The notes under the pieces are model-generated. The model searched no databases. It saw only the letters and a list, made by a program, of their open reading frames with translations, and had not been told where the DNA came from. A stretch of 64,000 bases of DNA from an uncultured Oscillibacter sp. (GTDB lineage Bacteria > Bacillota > Clostridia > Oscillospirales > Oscillospiraceae): positions 30,679 through 94,678 of the forward strand of contig CAMBKF010000004.1 of the NCBI GenBank assembly GCA_945868085.1. The letters are read 5' to 3'. This document shows positions 57,711 through 64,000 of this stretch, piece after piece; position 1 is the stretch's first letter; each line of letters begins with the position of its first letter. Made by a program: the position numbers and the translations under genes.

Positions 57711-57863
57711 AAATACCTCGCACAGCCTCGTAAGAGGCAGAAAGAATCAACGGCAGGTACTGTAGCATATCCTGCCGCAAAATACAAGAACGCGGCGAAA
57801 CAAAGAAAAGGCTTTTCAGAATAACGGCTTTTCCGTCCGCTCATCTTTTGCCCTTTCCGAGCA

Positions 57864-57981
57864 TTTCCCCGTGTGGGTCACGGTGTGGGTCAGAGCCACC
57901 GGCATCGTCGGTGTGGGTCAGCTTGCGATGGTGTGAGAATCGTTATGTTTTGCACTGCTGGAAACAATAAAAGAACACCTT
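57864..57981. repeat. att-arm module copy C
   Basis: Ungapped match to 47353-47470 with the same GTGTGGGTCA spacing and motif copy C (57948-57973). Confidence 0.8.
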
Positions 57982-58297
57982 GGAAACAGCATCAAACTCT
58001 TGCAACTCATATGTATCCACAACTTTGACCAAAATACGATGCAATTCCTTCACAGAGACTTTCCTTTGATAATAAGTGTACCATAAATGCAGGCAGTTCA
58101 CAAGTTTTTACGCTGCTCATATTTTGCGCTACAGTAAACAAAGAAAAAGTGTTGTCTCTGTCAGACGCGCAGCTATGTACTGACTTCTTCTCCAACAAAA
58201 TATTTACATTTTCTTTCTACAGAAAAATGCCAGGAAGCCGCCTGTCTCAATGAGACGGACGGCTTTTTGGCAAAGAATCAGTAAGAAGAGAGCAATG

Positions 58298-59602
58298 TCA
58301 ATCGTGCGGCATCTTTGCAGTCTTTCCTCTTCCAAAGCAGAGGTAGTACCCAGATGCTGCGGCATAGACCACGACCACCCATTTCAGAGCGGACAGGTTC
58401 GCGACCAATACGCAGATGAACAGCAGTACCACAAGCACCATGGCGATACCCGGCACCACAGGATGCGGTATCTCAAAGGGGCGCTCCAATGTCGGCTCCT
58501 GCCGGTACAGGCGGATATTGGACAGGATGACCAGCGCATACATGATGAGCGCCGCAAACACGGAGATCGTCACCATTAGCGCAGTTTTTCCGGTCAGGCA
58601 CAGGCAAAGCGCCAGCGCTGACGGGATCAGCAGTCCAAAGGTCGGTGCACCATGACAGTTCAGCCGCGCGAACAGCTTCGGCAGATAGCCCACGCGTCCC
58701 ATGGCATACGCCTGACGGGAGAACGCCATCACGATAGAAGAGAAGGACGCGACCATGGCAAAGAGCGCAATCGCGGCAATTACCTTCGGAAGAACAGAGC
58801 CTTCACCCAGCGCCAACTCAAGAGAGCGGGCCAGCGGATAGTCCACTTTGGCGATCTCGTGGTAGTCGGCAATGCCTGCGGGCAGCAGCAGGTCTATGAG
58901 CGCCGTGATAAACAGCGTAACCAGCGCGGGAACATAGCCCCGCAGGATGCCGGTTTTGGGGTCTTCCATCTCCTCAGACTGCATAATGGGGCCATCTACC
59001 GCGAAGTAGAACCACATGGCAAAGGGAACGGCTGCGGCCACGCCGGATAATCCCGCCGCAGGCGGTTCGTCCAGCATCAAGCGCTCCGGCTGAAAGTGCG
59101 GCAGCGCTACCACCGCAAACAGCACCAGTCCCGCCAGTGCCGCAATGGTGGCGATCAGTTCAAACCGGGAGGATGATTTCGCGCCCAGCAGATTCAGCGC
59201 CACAAACAGGCAGAAGAACACCACAGTGGCGGTCATGGCGGGGATCGTCGGGACGAGGTAATGCAGCAGTTGGCCGGTGGTGATCGCCACCGCGCAGGGC
59301 GCGACAATGTACGCCACCAGCACGGAAAAGCCCGCAATAAATCCCGCAAAGCCACCCATGGAGCGGCGGGCGTACTCAGACGCACCACCTGCGCTGGGGC
59401 TGCTGATCGCTAACTCCATATAACAGGCCATGAAGCAGACATACATCGCCGTTACCGGCAGAAACGCCAGCAGGAAGGAGCCGGGGCCGCCGGTCTCAAA
59501 GCCATAGCTGAAGCCGTAGTAGTTGCCGGAGCAGACCGCCCCTACCGCCAGCGCCCACAGGTGCCGGGGCTTTAGGACTTTTTGCAGCTTACTCTCCAGC
59601 AT
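58298..59602 (-). CDS. APC-superfamily permease, ethanolamine-permease-like
   Basis: LKPRHLWALAVGAVCSGNYYGFSYGFETGGPGSFLLAFLPVTAMYVCFMACYMELAISSPSAGGASEYARRSMGGFAGFIAG; start 59602 or 59626. Confidence 0.82.
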   Translation of the reverse strand: MLESKLQKVLKPRHLWALAVGAVCSGNYYGFSYGFETGGPGSFLLAFLPVTAMYVCFMACYMELAISSPSAGGASEYARRSMGGFAGFIAGFSVLVAYIVAPCAVAITTGQLLHYLVPTIPAMTATVVFFCLFVALNLLGAKSSSRFELIATIAALAGLVLFAVVALPHFQPERLMLDEPPAAGLSGVAAAVPFAMWFYFAVDGPIMQSEEMEDPKTGILRGYVPALVTLFITALIDLLLPAGIADYHEIAKVDYPLARSLELALGEGSVLPKVIAAIALFAMVASFSSIVMAFSRQAYAMGRVGYLPKLFARLNCHGAPTFGLLIPSALALCLCLTGKTALMVTISVFAALIMYALVILSNIRLYRQEPTLERPFEIPHPVVPGIAMVLVVLLFICVLVANLSALKWVVVVYAAASGYYLCFGRGKTAKMPHD

Positions 59603-60752
59603 AGGCTTTTTGGAACAGTTCTTCAAACGCCTCCACGGTCATTTCGCGGGGATTGCTGGGGGTGGAGACATTGGCCATAGCCGCCACAGACAGGGCGTGG
59701 AAGTCCTCCGGCTTGATCTCCGGATGCTCGCGCATAGGCTTGATGCCCACATCGGTGCACAGCTGGCGCAGACCGTCCACACAGGCGGCAGCGGCTTCTT
59801 CCGCAGTCTTGCCGGTGACATCAAGTCCCATAGCCTCGGCCACATCGGCGTATTTCTTGGTGTTGGCGGGCAGATTGTAGGCGGTCACAGTGGGCAGCAG
59901 GATAGCGTTGGCCACGCCGTGGGGCAGGTCGTAACGGCCACCCAGGGCTTCTGCCATGCAGTGAACGGCGGCCACATCAGAGTAGCCGAAGGCGATACCG
60001 GCGATAGTGCTGCCCAGCATCATGCCGGTGCAGGCGTCCAGAGAACGGTTATTCACCGCATTGCGGAGATTCTTGGAGATAAGCTTGATGGCGTAAAGCG
60101 CATAGGCGTCCGTGTGGGGAACGGCCAGCTTGCAGGTGTAGGCTTCCACCGCGTGGGTCATGGCGTCGATACCGGTGGCGGCCATGATGTGGGGCGGCAG
60201 ACCCATCAGCATGGTGGGGTCAACCAGCGCTATTTTCGGCGCGGCCTTGGCGTCGAAGATGTTCAGCTTCACATGGGTCTCGGAATCTGTCACCACGGCG
60301 AAAGGCGTTACCTCACTGCCGGTGCCGGCGGTGGTGGGAATAGCGATCAGCGGTGTGATGGGACGCAGCAGCTTGTCCGCGCCGCACCAATCCTGCACCT
60401 TGCCGCCGTGGGTCAGCAGCGTGCCGATAGCCTTGGCGGTGTCCATGGAGCTGCCGCCGCCTACTGCCACCAAGCAATCGATGCCTGCGGCCCTGGCGGT
60501 CTCATAGCCCTCGACACAGTGATAATCTCTGGGGTTGGGAACGATCTTATCGTAATAAGTATAGGGAATGTCGGCGTCTCGCAGACTGGTCTCTACATCA
60601 CGGGTCAGACCGGCACGGATGACACCCTGATCGGCCACGATCATCACATGAGTAGCGCCCAGAGATTTGGCGCACACACCGGCTTCCTTGACAGCGCCCA
60701 CACCGAAACGAATGGTGGTGGGGAGTGAAAACGTATATTGCAGCATATTCAT
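59589..60752 (-). CDS. iron-containing alcohol dehydrogenase
   Basis: VAVGGGSSMDTAKAIG; IPTTAGTGSEVTPFAVVTD; GIDAMTHAVEAYTC; LGGRYDLPHGVANAILLP. Confidence 0.94.
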   Translation of the reverse strand: MNMLQYTFSLPTTIRFGVGAVKEAGVCAKSLGATHVMIVADQGVIRAGLTRDVETSLRDADIPYTYYDKIVPNPRDYHCVEGYETARAAGIDCLVAVGGGSSMDTAKAIGTLLTHGGKVQDWCGADKLLRPITPLIAIPTTAGTGSEVTPFAVVTDSETHVKLNIFDAKAAPKIALVDPTMLMGLPPHIMAATGIDAMTHAVEAYTCKLAVPHTDAYALYAIKLISKNLRNAVNNRSLDACTGMMLGSTIAGIAFGYSDVAAVHCMAEALGGRYDLPHGVANAILLPTVTAYNLPANTKKYADVAEAMGLDVTGKTAEEAAAACVDGLRQLCTDVGIKPMREHPEIKPEDFHALSVAAMANVSTPSNPREMTVEAFEELFQKAYAGE

Positions 60753-60828
60753 ATCCTCCTATGGAACGAGGCAGGGACAGGCATCGTCCCTGCCTCACTT
60801 GTTATGATACGATTGGTTGGATTTCCGC

Positions 60829-62127
60829 TCAGCGGTTGCGGGCCAGCTCGGCCACGGTGTTCAGCACACGGTCGATGTCGCTCTCGGTGCAGTAGGGAGC
60901 CATGCCCAGACGGATCAGGCCGCCGCTCTCAGCAAGGCCCAGCGCAGCCACGGCTTCCACGGCGTAGAAGTCGCCATGCCAGGAGTTGATGCCCTTGCTG
61001 CCAAACACCTCCGTGACCTGTTCGGGTGCGTAGCCCTCCATGGTAAAGGAAACGGTGGGGGTGCGGGGCTGACCCTCAGCGGGGCCGTAGACCGTCACAC
61101 CGGGGATAGCCCGCAGGCCCATACGCAGCTTCTTGGCCAGCTCCATCTCGTGGGTGTCCATGGCCAGCACACCGGCCACGATGTTTCTGCGGCGACCGGT
61201 CAGGCCCTTCAGCTCATCCTCGAAGTACTCAGCGTACTTTTCGCCCTCGGCGGCGATGAAATTCACGGCGGCGGTGATGCCTGCCAGCGTCTCGTACTGA
61301 GGCGTACCCATGTGGAAGCGGCGCCCGCCCTCGGCGATATCGTCACACATGGTGTTGTTGAAATCCAGAGAGGCGATGTATTCCTTCTTCAGATAGATGA
61401 CGCCGCTGTGAGGGCCAAACCACTTGTAGGGGCTGCACAGCAGAGCGTCGGTGCCGATGGCCTTCACATCCACGGGACGGTGGGCGGAGTAGTGAACGGC
61501 GTCCACCACAGTAAACGCGCCGTGCTCGTGCGCCAGATCGATGAACTTCTTCACGTCGGTGATGGTCCCCAGGGCGTTGGAGGCCCAGTTCACGGCAACG
61601 ACCTTCGTCTTGTCGGACAGCTTGGACTTGAAGTCCTCAAAGTCCAGCTGCTGGGTGACAGGATCCAGCCGCACGGTCTTGACCACGCAGCCCAGGCGCT
61701 TCAGGGACATCCAGGGAGCGCTGTTGCAGCGGTGGTCGATCTCGGTGATGATCAGCTCGTCGCCGGGCTTAAAGGTCTTGGACAGGTTCAAGGCCAGATT
61801 GTAGCTGTTCTGCGTGGAGGCCATGCTGAAGCCTACCTCCTGCACCTCGCAGCCCAGGAAGTCCGCTACGGCGGCGCGGGCCGTTTCCTCGGTATAGCGG
61901 GCCATGGTGCTGGCACGGAAGTTGCCGTCCTCATTGGCGTTGTCGTTGACCATATAGCCCACCATGGCGTCCAGCACCAGCTGGGGGATCTGCGTACCGC
62001 CGGGGCCATCCAGATAAGCAATGGGTGCGCCGGCGATCTCCAGCTTGCAGGCCGGGAACTGTGCGCGGATCGCGTCTACGTCGTACTTGAAACCGTTTTT
62101 CATGATATTGTCCACCTTTCTATGCAC
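60829..62127 (-). CDS. class V aminotransferase-fold PLP enzyme (cysteine desulfurase-like)
   Basis: IAYLDGPGGTQIPQLVLDAM; VDAVHYSAHRPVDVKAIGTDALLCSPYKWFGPHSG (PLP Lys); RLGMAPYCTESDIDRVL. Confidence 0.9.
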   Translation of the reverse strand: MHRKVDNIMKNGFKYDVDAIRAQFPACKLEIAGAPIAYLDGPGGTQIPQLVLDAMVGYMVNDNANEDGNFRASTMARYTEETARAAVADFLGCEVQEVGFSMASTQNSYNLALNLSKTFKPGDELIITEIDHRCNSAPWMSLKRLGCVVKTVRLDPVTQQLDFEDFKSKLSDKTKVVAVNWASNALGTITDVKKFIDLAHEHGAFTVVDAVHYSAHRPVDVKAIGTDALLCSPYKWFGPHSGVIYLKKEYIASLDFNNTMCDDIAEGGRRFHMGTPQYETLAGITAAVNFIAAEGEKYAEYFEDELKGLTGRRRNIVAGVLAMDTHEMELAKKLRMGLRAIPGVTVYGPAEGQPRTPTVSFTMEGYAPEQVTEVFGSKGINSWHGDFYAVEAVAALGLAESGGLIRLGMAPYCTESDIDRVLNTVAELARNR

Positions 62128-62332
62128 AAATTATTTGCTTTTGCCTTTGTACCTTAAGTGTATCACTCTATGCTCAATATCTTCAATGACACGAAATCCA
62201 AAAAGGTCGTTCCCAAATTGTAGTTTTTACAACTCTGCCTGCCTTTGTAAATTCTTATGCCTGAAAATATTGCGCTAAAGTCTGAAAGTGGATATAATAA
62301 AAACAATATAATTAGAAACGGAGGGATCGCTT

Positions 62333-63571
62333 GTGGTTTTGCTGCGGGATATACTATCGGCCCCGTTATTCTCCAACTTTCGGATCGTGTCAGGCTTCAA
62401 CGGCATCAATACGCCTGTCACGCAGGTAGGCTTTTTCGAGTGGGAGTCCGGCGCGGATATTGAAAGAAACTTTGAAAAAGGCGAGTTTATTATCACCACA
62501 TTGACGGCGATGAAGGACGATCCCAGCCGTGCGGAAATGTGTCTCCGGACACTAATTCGCCATCAGGTATCCGCCATCGCCATTAAGGATATCTATTATA
62601 AAGAGATTTCCGCGCAGCTAAAGGAGTTTTCAAACACATGGAATGTGCCGATCCTGTTTTTCAGTGACACATTTATTGACAATATTATTTTCCACATAAA
62701 AACGGCGCTTCTAAAAGAAGACTCCGCCATGCAGGAGCGGATCGTGAAAAGCCTTCTGACCGATCCTGCTCCTGCACCCGAACAATGTGAGGAGTACGCC
62801 CGCAAGCTGAACCCGTTTTTTGAGAAGCAGCTCCTGTTCTGCGCCTATATCTCTGTCAGTGATCTGACATCTGCCACACCTGTAAGAAAACCGCTGCGCT
62901 TTGATACTTACGGGAATTTTGAAACGCGAGGCGCACAGGCTTGGCAGCAGAGCTCCGGTAAAGATTCCCTGCCGCCGCTGAAATATTCTATTCTTCCTTA
63001 CCGGCAGGGCGCCTTTCATATCTGTACCACAACGGACATAACTGCGTTTGAGCACGACTTCCCTTTGAAATTCGTCAAGAGCTTTTTCCCGGATTTTGGC
63101 AGCGACTACCGCATCGGCTTCTGCACAGAACCGGGAACACTGGCCGACCTTGCACGATCCATGAAAAAGGCGTTCTTCGCCAATATCACGTGCACGATCG
63201 ACGAAATATCTTCTCTGGATTTTTCCGAAACGGGTATGGATCAGCTTCTCTGCCCCGCTTGTTCCTGTAGTTGGAGCAAACAGTACTATCAAAAGCTTTT
63301 GGAAAAGCTTTCTGACGCCGGAGATAATTTGGGGGTGTTGATCTCCACCATGGTCACCTATACCAGATGCTGCGGAGATGTAGCGCTCACCTCGAAGCTG
63401 TCCTATCAACACGGCAACACCATACGCTACCGATTGCAAAAGATACGCAAAGCATGGGGAATCAATGACGCGTTGAGCTTCGATGCCCAGATGGTCATGT
63501 TCTGCCGGCTGCACCATATCTATCAATTGCTGGAAGAGACACAATTGCTGGAAGAGACAATGCCCTCGTAA
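62333..63571 (+). CDS. PucR-family transcriptional regulator
   Basis: N-terminal PucR-like sensor (ADIERNFEKGEFIITTLTAMKDD) and C-terminal HTH (TSKLSYQHGNTIRYRLQKIRKAWGI); GTG start. Confidence 0.85.
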   Translation: MVLLRDILSAPLFSNFRIVSGFNGINTPVTQVGFFEWESGADIERNFEKGEFIITTLTAMKDDPSRAEMCLRTLIRHQVSAIAIKDIYYKEISAQLKEFSNTWNVPILFFSDTFIDNIIFHIKTALLKEDSAMQERIVKSLLTDPAPAPEQCEEYARKLNPFFEKQLLFCAYISVSDLTSATPVRKPLRFDTYGNFETRGAQAWQQSSGKDSLPPLKYSILPYRQGAFHICTTTDITAFEHDFPLKFVKSFFPDFGSDYRIGFCTEPGTLADLARSMKKAFFANITCTIDEISSLDFSETGMDQLLCPACSCSWSKQYYQKLLEKLSDAGDNLGVLISTMVTYTRCCGDVALTSKLSYQHGNTIRYRLQKIRKAWGINDALSFDAQMVMFCRLHHIYQLLEETQLLEETMPS

Positions 63572-63582
63572 TGCTTTCAACG

Positions 63583-63622
63583 AAAAAGTTCCCTGGTTCA
63601 AATTTTGAACCAAGGAACTTTT
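63583..63622 (+). terminator. Rho-independent terminator
   Basis: AAAAGTTCCcTGGTTCAAaattTTGAACCAaGGAACTTTT. Confidence 0.85.
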
Positions 63623-63650
63623 CGTTACATGACAAGTCCGCAAATAAAGC

Positions 63651-63764
63651 ATGCCGGGCCACTACGATGCCGGATTCACACTCCGCACCTACACCCACGC
63701 CACCCGCCAGAAGCAGGACGAAGCCGCCCAGACCATGGGTAGCTTCATGGCACAGGTGATGTAA
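63651..63764 (+). pseudogene. 3' remnant of a second tyrosine integrase
   Basis: MPGHYDAGFTLRTYTHATRQKQDEAAQTMGSFMAQVM matches the C-terminus of the intact integrase (LGRYDAGFTLRTYTHATRQKQDEAAQTMGSFMEQVM). Confidence 0.92.
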
Positions 63765-63846
63765 ACGCCGAAAATGATAAAAACACCGGAGAGGCAACCG
63801 AACTTCCTCTCCGGTGCTCTTTCGCTCTTTCCGCATATTTCCGCGT

Positions 63847-63890
63847 GTGGGTCAGGGTGTGGGTCAAAGTTGACCCACACCCTGACCCAC
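63847..63890. repeat. perfect GTGGGTCA inverted repeat at the right att
   Basis: GTGGGTCAGGGTGTGGGTCAAagTTGACCCACACCCTGACCCAC, 21-bp perfect arms. Confidence 0.9.
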
Positions 63891-63950
63891 AGATTAAATT
63901 GGTCAAAAAGCAAAGAAAAAGTCCTATTTTCGATAGAAAACAGGACTTTT

Positions 63951-64000
63951 TGGAGCTGCTGGGCGGATTCGAACCGCCGACCTCATCCTTACCAAGGATG
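63951..64000 (-). tRNA. tRNA-Thr(GGT), 5' part outside window
   Basis: Minus strand CATCC-TTGGTAA-GGATG anticodon arm, GGCGGTTCGAATCCGCC T-arm, CAGCAGCTCCA 3' end with encoded CCA. Confidence 0.9.

Larger units (their letters stand above)
47203..63996. mobile_element. composite integrative island in tRNA-Thr(GGT)
   Basis: 61-bp perfect direct repeats at both ends including tRNA 3' sequence; internal integrase, relaxase, second integrase fragment, repeated arm modules. Confidence 0.82.

Noticed and set aside
1-64000. anti-phage defence system
   Set aside because: No restriction-modification, CBASS, Thoeris, Gabija, retron, toxin-antitoxin or Cas genes were recognised in the window, including in the island.

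Overview
The window is about 64 kb of GC-rich Firmicutes (Clostridia/Oscillospiraceae-like, inferred from gene content only) chromosome. Bases 1-47 kb are mostly ordinary chromosomal operons. These are: glycerate kinase (5' truncated); an E2-acyltransferase-fold protein with a degraded active-site motif; a fluoride-riboswitch/terminator-controlled crcB; an ECF sigma/anti-sigma pair plus VanZ; tandem MgtC genes; a tripartite tricarboxylate transporter (tctCBA) operon with an MBL-fold enzyme, a phosphohexomutase and a LacI regulator; a complete hexuronate isomerase-pathway operon (uxaC-uxaB-uxaA-kdgK-eda); a seven-gene peptide/amide catabolism-like operon (APC permease, two YtcJ-like amidohydrolases, P1/DmpA peptidase, Asp/Glu racemase, class-C serine hydrolase, BTAD regulator); a 54-bp perfect loop-less palindrome; a two-YhgE/Pip membrane locus; a MerR-controlled redox operon; and a TPP-riboswitch thiamin-salvage operon. 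From 47.19 to 63.996 kb a composite integrative island sits in tRNA-Thr(GGT). It is bounded by 61-bp perfect direct repeats. It contains duplicated att-arm modules, a minimal mobilisable element (RHH protein, Sel1-repeat MobP relaxase, tyrosine integrase), a second integrase 3' remnant, a 5'-truncated giant surface protein with a transcobalamin/intrinsic-factor-like architecture, an ArsB/SLC13-like permease, and a PucR-linked ethanolamine-permease-like/Fe-ADH/class-V PLP cluster. All calls come from reading the sequence and the supplied ORF track; no database search was run.
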